A stretch of DNA of 55,765 nucleotides. Source: an uncultured Prevotella sp. GTDB taxonomy: Bacteria > Bacteroidota > Bacteroidia > Bacteroidales > Bacteroidaceae. The stretch is from positions 1 to 55,765 of the forward strand of contig CAMWVS010000015.1 of assembly GCA_947177775.1 (NCBI GenBank). The letters are read 5' to 3'. The notes below the pieces were generated by a model. The model was not told where the DNA came from and ran no database searches. It worked only from the letters and a program-made list of their open reading frames with translations. Positions 28,027 to 36,134 of the stretch are shown piece after piece (the first letter of the stretch is position 1; every line of letters starts with the position of its first letter). The position numbers were made by a program, and so were the translations under genes.

Positions 28027-29145
28027 ATGAGATTTACATTATCAAGCACTGCTCTCAGCAGTAAGCTCACGGCATTGTCCAAAGTAATAAGCAATAACAA
28101 AAACTCACTGCCGATTTTGGCTGATTTCGTTTTTGAAATAGAGGACAATATCCTCCATTTAACGGCTTCCGATGGAGAAAACACAATGACAACGTCCATC
28201 GAGGTAACAGAAAGCGACGGAAATTTCAAGTTTGCCGTTGGTAACCATGATCTACTTGAGGCTGTAAAAGTTTTCTCTGAACAACCCATTACGTTTGAAA
28301 TCAATCAACAGAACAATATAGCACGGATAAGCTATCAAAACGGTATGTTCTCTCTACCGGTAGAAAATGCAGACGAGTTCCCTAAAGCTCAGGAAGTAGG
28401 AGACAACTCGACATGTTTCACTATCGCAAGCGACATCTTAGCCGACAGTATCAACAGGTCTCTTTTTGCAACGGCACAGGATTTATTGCGTCCAGCTATG
28501 AATGGTGTATATTTTGACCTGACCCAAGAATATTTAGCTATTGTAACATGCAACGGACGCAAATTGGTGCGTACGAAAATTTTTACTGTAAAAAGTGAAA
28601 CACCATCTTCTTTCAGTTTGCCCAAAAAACCAGCGACATTACTCAAAAACATGTTAGGTAAGGATGGCGGCGATGTGACCATAAAATTTGATGACCGTAA
28701 TGCAGAAATTAACTACGGTGACGGTACTCTCAGTTGCAGACTGATTGAAGGACGTTACCCCAATTATAATGGTGTTATTCCACAGGACAGTCCGAATCAG
28801 GTTACTGCTGACCGCATGGCATTGCTCAACGCAATGCGTCGTGTACTTCCGTTTACCAATGGTTTCAGTAATCTGATTAGATTCCACTTAGAGAATGGCA
28901 CGCTCAAACTTGATGCAGAAGACTATGATTTCTCCAAGACTGCTACAGAAAAAATGTCATGCGAATACAACGGTCAGCCATTGAGTATTGGATTTAACGG
29001 AGCTTCTTTCATAGAGATCCTCAATAACTTTGATTGTCAAGACATTGTCATACAGTTGGCCGATCCAAGTCGCGCCGGACTGATAGAGCCATTGGAGCAA
29101 CCTGAAAATCAGGATGTATTGATGCTCATGATGCCCGTTATTTAA
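28027..29145 (+). CDS. dnaN: DNA polymerase III sliding clamp, beta subunit
   Basis: The beta clamp tethers DNA polymerase III to DNA. The 372-residue protein shows the three-domain pattern. It begins MRFTLSSTALSSKLTALSKVISNNKNSLPIL, shown here only as the span of residues 1-31. The central part has SFSLPKKPATLLKNML and the C terminus ends PENQDVLMLMMPVI, the usual position for the hydrophobic pocket residues. The length matches the family. It is not next to dnaA here, which is common in Bacteroidota. The promoter directly upstream and the repeat downstream suggest it may be mostly transcribed alone. Confidence 0.96.
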   Translation: MRFTLSSTALSSKLTALSKVISNNKNSLPILADFVFEIEDNILHLTASDGENTMTTSIEVTESDGNFKFAVGNHDLLEAVKVFSEQPITFEINQQNNIARISYQNGMFSLPVENADEFPKAQEVGDNSTCFTIASDILADSINRSLFATAQDLLRPAMNGVYFDLTQEYLAIVTCNGRKLVRTKIFTVKSETPSSFSLPKKPATLLKNMLGKDGGDVTIKFDDRNAEINYGDGTLSCRLIEGRYPNYNGVIPQDSPNQVTADRMALLNAMRRVLPFTNGFSNLIRFHLENGTLKLDAEDYDFSKTATEKMSCEYNGQPLSIGFNGASFIEILNNFDCQDIVIQLADPSRAGLIEPLEQPENQDVLMLMMPVI

Positions 29146-29196
29146 TAAAAAGAGATAAACGCGTGGAAAAAGCCACACTTTATTTGGGATTATAAA

Positions 29197-29252
29197 TGTT
29201 TGTGCCTCCAACACTTGACGGCCAGACCGTTTAAGTGTTGGAGGCACAAACA
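29197..29252. repeat. 20-bp perfect inverted repeat between dnaN and the exonuclease gene
   Basis: The arms 29197-29216 and 29233-29252 are perfectly complementary over 20 bp. The 16-nt spacer has its own 4-bp stem, ACGG (29218-29221) with CCGT (29227-29230). No uridine run follows, and the next ATG is 49 bp downstream. It may act as a terminator, RNA stabiliser or attenuator. Confidence 0.8.
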
Positions 29253-29300
29253 AAATATAAAGAAAGATTGTTTTCACGGACTAAAAAAACTTATCATATA

Positions 29301-30155
29301 ATGAAACTGAGACTGCAAAAACCATTAGTAGTTTTCGATTTGGAAACAACCGGATTAGATTTGGTCAAAGACAGAATCATACAGATATCATATATAAAGG
29401 TGTACCCTAACGGTAATGAAGTAAGAGGCAACGAAATTGTAAACCCTGGCAAACCGATACCAGAAGCCGTAGCTGTTCTTACTGGAATAACAGATGATGA
29501 TGTCGTAGGAAAGCCAACATTCAAGGATATTGCCTCTGGGCTTTATGAGGAATTTAAAGGATGTGACTTCGCCGGATTTAACTCAAACCATTTTGACATT
29601 CCGATGTTGGCAGAAGAATTTCTTCGTGCAGGAATAGATTTCAATTTCTCAAAATGCCGTCTTGTTGATGCCCAAACTATATACCACAAAATGGAACGCA
29701 GAAATCTGGCCGCGGCATATAAGTTCTACTGTGGACGGAATATGGAAGAGGACTTTGAAGCTCACCGGGCTGATCAGGACACAGAAGCTACCTATCGTGT
29801 CCTCATGGGTATACTGGATAAATATAATCCGGAAACAGAGCCGGAACCGGAACGACAATTAATTAATGACATATCATTCCTCGCTGACTTCTCACGCCAG
29901 AACAACAATGTTGATTTCGCTGGCCGCATTGTATGGGGAGAGGTTAAAGACAAAAACGGAAAGACAATAACAGACAAAGATGGTAATCCCAAACTTACTG
30001 AAGTTTTCAATTTTGGGAAACACAAAGGCGAACCTGTAACATCTGTATTGAAATATGATCCGGGCTATTATAGTTGGATATTAACTGGTGATTTCACATA
30101 TAACACCAAACAGGTGCTGACACGTATAAAATTGAGAGAAAGCAAATTTATGTAA
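29301..30155 (+). CDS. DnaQ-family 3'-5' exonuclease
   Basis: A 284-residue DEDD exonuclease. Exo I is VVFDLETTGLDLVKDRII at about residues 9-26, with the DxE catalytic pair. Exo II is in DFAGFNSNHFDIPMLAEEF near 92-110. Exo III is in AHRADQDTEATYRVL near 155-169 (HxAxxD). The C-terminal part, from about 200, contains FNFGKHKGEPVTSVLKYDPG followed by YYSWILTGDF, a small domain of the DUF3820 kind that accompanies such exonucleases in Bacteroidota. It may act as a proofreading or repair exonuclease. I chose the ATG at 301 because the longer frame starts inside the inverted repeat. Confidence 0.9.
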   Translation: MKLRLQKPLVVFDLETTGLDLVKDRIIQISYIKVYPNGNEVRGNEIVNPGKPIPEAVAVLTGITDDDVVGKPTFKDIASGLYEEFKGCDFAGFNSNHFDIPMLAEEFLRAGIDFNFSKCRLVDAQTIYHKMERRNLAAAYKFYCGRNMEEDFEAHRADQDTEATYRVLMGILDKYNPETEPEPERQLINDISFLADFSRQNNNVDFAGRIVWGEVKDKNGKTITDKDGNPKLTEVFNFGKHKGEPVTSVLKYDPGYYSWILTGDFTYNTKQVLTRIKLRESKFM

Positions 30156-30157
30156 GT

Positions 30158-31387
30158 ATGCTCAAAGGAAAAAAAATAGTTTTAGGCATTACTGGCTCTA
30201 TAGCTGCCTATAAAGCGTGCTATATCATACGCGGCCTTATCAAAAGAGGAGCCGAGGTACAAGTCGTCATAACACCGGCAGGCAAGGAATTCATTACTCC
30301 CATCACTCTGTCTGCACTAACTCAAAAACCAGTTATAAGCGAATTCTTTTCACAACGTGATGGGACATGGAATAGTCATGTGACTTTAGGTTTGTGGGCA
30401 GATGCCATGTTAATTGCTCCATGTACAGCATCTACATTGGGCAAAATGGCTAACGGAATTGCCGACAATATGCTCATTACAACTTATCTGTCCATGAAAG
30501 CTCCCGTTTTCATAGCTCCTGCAATGGATCTTGACATGTATGCTCATCCATCGACTCAACAAAACATTAAGCGCTTGGAGTCATTCGGCAATCATTTTGT
30601 AGAGCCACAAAGTGGTTTTCTTGCCAGCGGACTTGAAGGAAAAGGACGTATGGAAGAGCCAGACAACATAGTTAAAGTGCTTGAAGATTACTTCTCGGGT
30701 GTTGGGCAACAATCCAAAGAACATTTCAATGACATATCACAAGATTTGAAAGGAAAGCATGTCATGATTACAGCAGGACCTACATACGAGAAAATTGATC
30801 CTGTGAGATTTATTGGCAACTATTCCAGCGGCAAAATGGGATTTGCCCTTGCTGAGGAATGCGCCAGACGTGGAGCCTTTGTAACTCTAATAGCAGGTCC
30901 GGTAACTCTTAACACAAAAAGTGAGAAAATAAAACGAATAGATGTTGAAAGTTGCGAAGAAATGCATGAAGCAGCTATTAAAGAGTTTGAGTTTTCTGAT
31001 GTTGCCATATTATGCGCTGCGGTAGCTGATTTTCGTCCGGCCACAATTGCCAATCATAAAATCAAACGTGAAAAAGATAATCTCGTGATAAGTTTACAGC
31101 CCACACACGATATTGCAGCCGAACTCGGACGACGCAAGACAGAACGTCAGAGATTGATTGGTTTCGCTTTGGAGACAAATGACGAGAATACTAATGCAAT
31201 CTCAAAGCTGAAACGCAAAAATCTGGACTTCATCGTACTGAACTCATTACGGAACAAAGGAACATGCTTCGGCACGGATGAAAACAAAATAAGCATTATA
31301 TCAGCTGAAGGACATAAGGATTTTCCCAAAAAACAAAAGGAAGCTGTTGCAACAGATATCATTTCAGAACTTGTAAGTATAATGTAA
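30158..31387 (+). CDS. coaBC: Bifunctional phosphopantothenoylcysteine decarboxylase / phosphopantothenate-cysteine ligase
   Basis: CoaBC makes 4'-phosphopantetheine, two steps of coenzyme A synthesis. The 409-residue protein starts with the FMN-binding CoaC domain (LGITGSIAAYKACYIIRGL at 8-26). The catalytic histidine lies in NSHVTLGLWADAMLIAPCTA near 74. The substrate motif reads PAMDLDMY near 122, with aspartate where the classical motif has asparagine. The CoaB domain, from about 190, has MITAGPTYEKIDPVRFIGN, NYSSGKMGFALAEE and the lysine motif SKLKRKNLDFIVLN near 350. The start codon is 2 bp after the exonuclease stop, so the two are coupled. Confidence 0.96.
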   Translation: MLKGKKIVLGITGSIAAYKACYIIRGLIKRGAEVQVVITPAGKEFITPITLSALTQKPVISEFFSQRDGTWNSHVTLGLWADAMLIAPCTASTLGKMANGIADNMLITTYLSMKAPVFIAPAMDLDMYAHPSTQQNIKRLESFGNHFVEPQSGFLASGLEGKGRMEEPDNIVKVLEDYFSGVGQQSKEHFNDISQDLKGKHVMITAGPTYEKIDPVRFIGNYSSGKMGFALAEECARRGAFVTLIAGPVTLNTKSEKIKRIDVESCEEMHEAAIKEFEFSDVAILCAAVADFRPATIANHKIKREKDNLVISLQPTHDIAAELGRRKTERQRLIGFALETNDENTNAISKLKRKNLDFIVLNSLRNKGTCFGTDENKISIISAEGHKDFPKKQKEAVATDIISELVSIM

Positions 31388-31405
31388 TTAATATATGGAC
31401 ACGAC

Positions 31406-32308
31406 ATGAAGAAAGTATTGTTTATTATCATAATGACTGCACTGACAACACACTCTCTGGCACAGGAATTACAAGCCAAAGTGAATATTAACCATAGTCA
31501 AGTGGGAGTTACGGATATCAGCATTTTCGAAAATTTGCAGCAAACCCTCGAACAATTTGTCAACGAGCGGCAATGGACGGAACTGCAATTCCAGCAAAAC
31601 GAACGTATTGTTTGTTTTTTCAACATAACAGTCAACAAATATGATAAAACAACAAATACCTTTGAGTGTTCTGCTATGATACAGGCCAACCGTCCTGTAT
31701 ATAATTCACAATATACAACTACAATTTATAATAATAAGGACGCCGACTTTAATTTTGAATTTGCCCAGTTCGACCAATTAAATTATAATGATGAGAACGT
31801 GGATAATCAATTGACAGCATTATTCGCTTATTATGCATATCTAATTATCGGACTTGACCTCGACACATTTTCCCCAATGGGAGGCACAGACATACTCCAG
31901 CGCTGTCTTTTTCTTGTCAATAATACACAAAACCTTAATTTCACAGGCTGGAAAGCTTTTGAAAACAGTCGTAATCGTTTTTCTATAATCAATGATTATA
32001 TGGAAGAAGCAATGAAACCTTTTCGACAATTGCAGTATGACTATTACCGCAAAGGATTGGACGAAATGGCAAACAATGCAGAACGCGGTCGAGCCAATAT
32101 AACTACAGCGATACAGGATGATTTACAACTAGCTCACAAAGACAAGCCTTTAAGCCTCTTGCCACAGATATGGACGGACTATAAGAAAGATGAGTTGGCC
32201 AATATATATAAAGGCAAAGGTACTCAGAAAGAAAAAGAATCTGTGTACGAAATTCTTATGGGCATCAATGCTTCACAAAACAATTCTTGGAATAAAATCA
32301 AGCAATAA
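31406..32308 (+). CDS. DUF4835 family secreted protein (PorD-like)
   Basis: A 300-residue protein with a signal peptide (KVLFIIIMTALTTHSLAQ, residues 3-20), so periplasmic or outer-membrane associated. Features typical of DUF4835 are ELQAKVNINHSQVGVTDISI directly after the signal, an aromatic-rich middle (FAYYAYLIIGLDLDTFSPMG near 143), and DYMEEAMKPFRQLQYDYYRK near 197. Some databases call this family PorD and relate it to type IX secretion. I am not certain of that link, and no other secretion gene lies in the window. The coaBC-DUF4835-recN order is commonly conserved in Bacteroidota. Its stop overlaps the recN start by one base. Confidence 0.82.
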   Translation: MKKVLFIIIMTALTTHSLAQELQAKVNINHSQVGVTDISIFENLQQTLEQFVNERQWTELQFQQNERIVCFFNITVNKYDKTTNTFECSAMIQANRPVYNSQYTTTIYNNKDADFNFEFAQFDQLNYNDENVDNQLTALFAYYAYLIIGLDLDTFSPMGGTDILQRCLFLVNNTQNLNFTGWKAFENSRNRFSIINDYMEEAMKPFRQLQYDYYRKGLDEMANNAERGRANITTAIQDDLQLAHKDKPLSLLPQIWTDYKKDELANIYKGKGTQKEKESVYEILMGINASQNNSWNKIKQ

Positions 32309-33966
32309 TGATTAAGAAACTCTATATACGCAATTTCACCCTTATAGATACTCTGGATATTGATTTCCATCCCGGTTTCTCCGTTATAACAGGTGAAACC
32401 GGAGCAGGAAAAAGTATTGTATTAGGAGCAATCGGATTACTTCTCGGGCAACGTGCCGACTCAAAGACAATAAAACATGGTGCAGGAAAATGTGTCATCG
32501 AAGCCCATTTTGACTTGTCACGTTATGGGATGGAAAGTTTTTTTGAAACTAATGATATCGAATATGACGCTACCGATTGCATTATAAGGCGTGAATTGAC
32601 AGCAACAGGAAAAAGCAGAGCATTCATTAATGATACTCCCGCCCCACTCTCTTTGTTGAAAGATTTAGGAGAACGTCTCGTAGATGTTCATAGCCAACAC
32701 CAGAACCTGCTACTTAATAAACAAGATTTTCAGCTTAATGTGGTAGACATTATTGCCGATAGTATTAAAGAGCTTGCCATATACAAACGTCTTTATAGCG
32801 ACTATCTCGCTAAGGAACGCCAATTAGCCGATTTAAAGGAAGAAATAAAGAGAAACAGAGATAATGTAGACTTCTTGCAATTTCAATATACGGAATTGAA
32901 AAATGCCGAGCTTCAGAGCGAAGAACAAGAAGAACTGGAGCAACGGGCAGAAACAATGAGTCACTCTGAAGAAATAAAGAGTGCGCTCTATGAAGCGGAT
33001 AGCCTGTTTTCAAATGAAAATACTGGTATTGTCGGGAATCTGAAATCAGCCATAAGTGCAATTAGAAGCATCAGTAGAGTCATGCCTGCAACCAATTCTT
33101 TGACACAGCGTATGGACAGTTGTTACATCGAGTTGAAAGATGTTTCTGATGAAATTTGTGGCCTATTAGATAATGTTGATTTCAATCCTGCTGAGTTAGA
33201 TGCAATAAACAATCGGTTGGACAAGATCTATGATCTTGAAAAGAAATATCATTGTGAAAACATTGATGAACTATTGACCAAGCAAGAAGAACTTCACAAC
33301 AGATTAAATAGCATTGAATCAAGTGACGATGCCCTCAATGAATTGCAGGAAGACCTTAACAAGAAAAAAGAAGAATGTTTGCGACAAGCAGAGACATTGA
33401 GCATTATGAGAAAGGCCGCTGCAAAGAACATTGAAAAAGAAATGCTGAAAAGACTGACGTCATTAGGTATGCCGAATGTGAGATTTGAAGTAAACATAGA
33501 ATGTGGGCCATTGAGTCATGATGGTTTTGACAAAGTGGCTTTCCTCTTTAGTGCAAATAAGAACATGCCACTTCAGCCTGTATCCCAAACTGCATCCGGC
33601 GGAGAGATAGCCCGCGTAATGCTCTCGCTAAAGGCAATGATTAGTGGTGCTGTTAAACTTCCTACAATCATATTTGATGAGATAGACACAGGAGTAAGTG
33701 GAAAGATTGCAGAAAAAATGGCGCACATTATGCAACAGATGGGCAATAATAATCGTCAAGTAATAAGCATAACCCATTTACCGCAGATTGCCGCACTTGG
33801 AACAACTCATTATAAAGTTTATAAAGAAGATACTGCCGACGGCACTATCAGCCACATGCAAATGCTGTCGGATAACGAAAGAGTTACCGAAATAGCCCAG
33901 ATGCTCAGTGGCAGTGACATATCTGAGGCAGCAATAAACAATGCAAAAGAACTATTAAAGCGATGA
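32308..33966 (+). CDS. recN: DNA repair protein RecN
   Basis: RecN is an SMC-like ATPase that acts early in double-strand break repair. The 552-residue protein has Walker A GETGAGKSIVLGAIG near residue 29, a long coiled coil (about 150-370), the ABC signature ASGGEIARVMLSLKAM near 429, and Walker B PTIIFDEIDTGVSG near 451. The D-loop and H-loop (ISITHLPQIAALG) follow. The start is coupled to the DUF4835 stop, and the stop overlaps the next start by 4 bp. Confidence 0.97.
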   Translation: MIKKLYIRNFTLIDTLDIDFHPGFSVITGETGAGKSIVLGAIGLLLGQRADSKTIKHGAGKCVIEAHFDLSRYGMESFFETNDIEYDATDCIIRRELTATGKSRAFINDTPAPLSLLKDLGERLVDVHSQHQNLLLNKQDFQLNVVDIIADSIKELAIYKRLYSDYLAKERQLADLKEEIKRNRDNVDFLQFQYTELKNAELQSEEQEELEQRAETMSHSEEIKSALYEADSLFSNENTGIVGNLKSAISAIRSISRVMPATNSLTQRMDSCYIELKDVSDEICGLLDNVDFNPAELDAINNRLDKIYDLEKKYHCENIDELLTKQEELHNRLNSIESSDDALNELQEDLNKKKEECLRQAETLSIMRKAAAKNIEKEMLKRLTSLGMPNVRFEVNIECGPLSHDGFDKVAFLFSANKNMPLQPVSQTASGGEIARVMLSLKAMISGAVKLPTIIFDEIDTGVSGKIAEKMAHIMQQMGNNNRQVISITHLPQIAALGTTHYKVYKEDTADGTISHMQMLSDNERVTEIAQMLSGSDISEAAINNAKELLKR

Positions 33967-35645
33967 AACGTATATTATTTACAGCTATTGCCATAACACT
34001 ATTTTTTAATAATACATTTGGGCAGCAGAATTGGACAAAAAAAGCCACAAAATCAGTGTTCACCCTTAAGACATTCGCTTCTGACGGAACTATGCTCGGA
34101 AGTGTCAATGGCTTTTTCATAGGTAGTAATGGAGAAGCAGTCAGTTGCTATTCCCCATTTGTCGGAGCAGTCAAAGCCGTTGTCATTGACTCACAGGGAA
34201 AAGAGATGAATGTCGAATCCATTCTTGGTGCAAATGAGACATACGATGTCATCAAATTCCGTGTAGAAGGAAAACGGACAGCAGCGTTGCCCATTGCAGA
34301 AGAAGCTGTTGCAGAAGGTAGTGATGTTTGGATGTTGCCGTACTGCAGTAATCCCAAAACTTCTATGGCATTTAAAGGAAATATCAGTAAAACGGAGATT
34401 TTCCAAAAGAAGTACACTTACTATACCATAAATATTAATCTACCTAAAGATGGGAACTCTATAAGTAGTCCTGTGCTAAATGATAAAGGAGAAGTTGTTG
34501 GTATTATACAACAGTCCTCAAAAGCAAATGAATCAATATATTATGCCGTCAGTGCAGAATTTGCCAAAGGATTGAAAACAACAGGATTGAGTATTAATGA
34601 GACGGCCTTAAAGCGTATAGACATAAAGAAAGAACTTCCAGATGAATTGGAACAGGCCATACTCACGATGTATGTAGCAGGTTCTACTCTTGATTCGGCA
34701 AAATATGTAGATTTAATAAACGATTTTATCGTCAAATTTCCGAATGCAGCTGATGGCTATATCTATCGCGCTCAAATGAATGCCAATGCCAATAAGTTCA
34801 GTGATGCAGAACGGGATATGGAACAAGCTTTAAAAGTCTCTGACAAAAAAGATGATGTCCATTATAACTATGCCAATCTCATATATAGCAAGGAACTATA
34901 TAAAAAAGATATACCCTATGAGAATTGGAACCTTGACAAGGCTGTTACAGAAACTGATGCTGCATTTGCTATCAATCCAATACCGGTATATCGTCAGCTG
35001 AAAGCGGAAATAAGATTTACCCAGAAACATTATGACGAGGCTTATGGAATATATGAGAATCTGATAAACAGTGGAACTAAGACTGCTGAAATTTATTTTG
35101 CCGCAGCTCGCTGTAAGGAGATGCTAAATGATACAACAACCATGATAGCCTTGCTTGACAGTGCCGTAAATACTTTTTCAAAGCCTTATCTCAAAAACGC
35201 TGCACCATATTTGCTGGCAAGAGCTCAGGCTCTGACACAATCAGGGAAATTTCGTGCAGCAATATCCGATTATAACGATTATGAACAGTTGATGGGTAAT
35301 CAACTCAATGCCAACTTCTATTATATCCGTTCGTTGATTGAAATAGATGGAAACATATATCAATTGGCACTCAATGATATAAATAAGGCTATTGAGAAAG
35401 ATCCCCAAAACGTATTATACTATACAACAAAGGCATCAATCGAAATTAATGTCGGACTGTTTGATGATGCAATAAAAACAGCTGGACAATGTATCGAACT
35501 TGATGATAAAAACAATGAAGGTTATCTATTTCTTGGGCTGGCTCAGTGTCTGAGCGGAAATAGGACTGAAGGAATAAAGAATCTACGAAAAGCAAAGGAA
35601 CTCGGTGACGAACAGGCACAGGAATTCATTGAAAAATACAAGTAA
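33963..35645 (+). CDS. Degenerate trypsin-fold protease fused to TPR repeats
   Basis: A 560-residue protein with a signal peptide (RILFTAIAITLFFNNTFGQ, about residues 3-21). Residues 30-205 follow a trypsin/DegP fold: GSVNGFFIGSNGEAVSCYSP replaces the usual GTGFFI...VTNHHVV, ETYDVIKFRV keeps an aspartate, and NSISSPVLNDKGEVVGIIQQ replaces GNSGGPVLN...VVGI. The catalytic histidine and serine are therefore apparently missing. Residues about 235-560 contain several TPR-like repeats (for example DAIKTAGQCIELDDKNNEGY). A periplasmic scaffold or binding role seems likelier than proteolysis; this is an inference. It is translationally coupled to recN through ATGA. Confidence 0.75.
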   Translation: MKRILFTAIAITLFFNNTFGQQNWTKKATKSVFTLKTFASDGTMLGSVNGFFIGSNGEAVSCYSPFVGAVKAVVIDSQGKEMNVESILGANETYDVIKFRVEGKRTAALPIAEEAVAEGSDVWMLPYCSNPKTSMAFKGNISKTEIFQKKYTYYTININLPKDGNSISSPVLNDKGEVVGIIQQSSKANESIYYAVSAEFAKGLKTTGLSINETALKRIDIKKELPDELEQAILTMYVAGSTLDSAKYVDLINDFIVKFPNAADGYIYRAQMNANANKFSDAERDMEQALKVSDKKDDVHYNYANLIYSKELYKKDIPYENWNLDKAVTETDAAFAINPIPVYRQLKAEIRFTQKHYDEAYGIYENLINSGTKTAEIYFAAARCKEMLNDTTTMIALLDSAVNTFSKPYLKNAAPYLLARAQALTQSGKFRAAISDYNDYEQLMGNQLNANFYYIRSLIEIDGNIYQLALNDINKAIEKDPQNVLYYTTKASIEINVGLFDDAIKTAGQCIELDDKNNEGYLFLGLAQCLSGNRTEGIKNLRKAKELGDEQAQEFIEKYK

Positions 35646-35661
35646 TTATACACTATAATTT

Positions 35662-35722
35662 TTTTGTGTAAATGGGAAATACGGGATTCAGATAGAGTTC
35701 CGTATTTCTCATTTATACAAAA
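35662..35722 (+). terminator. Terminator-like hairpin after the TPR protein
   Basis: Arms of 23 nt (35662-35684 and 35700-35722) pair with 2 mismatches around a 15-nt loop, 16 bp after the stop. The T-rich stretch lies in the left arm, so it might terminate in either direction. Confidence 0.65.
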
Positions 35723-35731
35723 TTGTGGTAA

Positions 35732-35824
35732 GTGTCTGTTTTTCTATCAATATATGCTTACACTGTCATTAGCTATAATCAAGAAAAAGCTAAGGCAATG
35801 TTGAACTTATTGGAAGGCGAATAG
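35732..35824 (+). pseudogene. Possible C-terminal remnant of an unidentified gene
   Basis: A 30-codon frame ending in TAG reads like the tail of a protein (SYNQEKAKAMLNLLEGE). Its stop lies 2 bp before the ATG of the symporter fragment, as in a coupled gene pair. No upstream part exists in the window; the frame is closed by a stop at about 35729. Identity unknown. Confidence 0.3.
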
Positions 35825-35825
35825 T

Positions 35826-36050
35826 ATGAAGCGGATAAAGTTGTCTCTGCATTATCAGATGGGGATAGCGTTGATTCTTGGTGCGACAGGTGGAATCCTA
35901 TTAGGATATTCTTTTCGAGTTTGGGGGAATTTCATTAATGACATAGGCAACATCTTCCTTCATGTCATCAACATGATAGTCAGGGCACGTTCGGGACTTG
36001 TACCCTATAGAGTACGCCCATGCTGGGCGTACAAAGAATTAGTCCCCTGA
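35826..36050 (+). pseudogene. Truncated dicarboxylate/amino acid:cation symporter (N-terminal fragment)
   Basis: The first about 52 residues look like the start of a GltP/DctA-type symporter: a basic start, hydrophobic helix MGIALILGATGGILLGYSF, then GNIFLHVINMIV, where intact members continue with VPLVF. After about position 35980 the similarity stops and the frame runs into inverted-repeat sequence, ending at residue 74 with VRPCWAYKELVP. A full-length symporter has about 400 residues, so this is a broken remnant. The junction coincides with the nested repeats at 36012-36066. I infer deletion or insertion and excision of an element. Confidence 0.6.
36012..36032. repeat. 8-bp perfect hairpin at the symporter break
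   Basis: GTACGCCC (36012-36019) pairs with GGGCGTAC (36025-36032) around a 5-nt loop. Flanking GGGACT near 35992 and AGTCCC at 36041 add an outer, interrupted pairing. This is the shape expected at an element end or a terminator. Confidence 0.6.
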
Positions 36051-36066
36051 TTCTCATCAGAGGACT
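36041..36066. repeat. Second hairpin at the symporter break
   Basis: AGTCC and CTGAT (36041-36045, 36047-36051) pair with ATCAG and GGACT (36056-36060, 36062-36066), one mismatch, 4-nt loop. It follows 8 bp after the previous hairpin. Confidence 0.55.
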
Positions 36067-36134
36067 AAACAACACAAACACAAAATAAAACGCGGTTATG
36101 TAGAAACACACCGGTCTTTTATTTATCACAGTAA

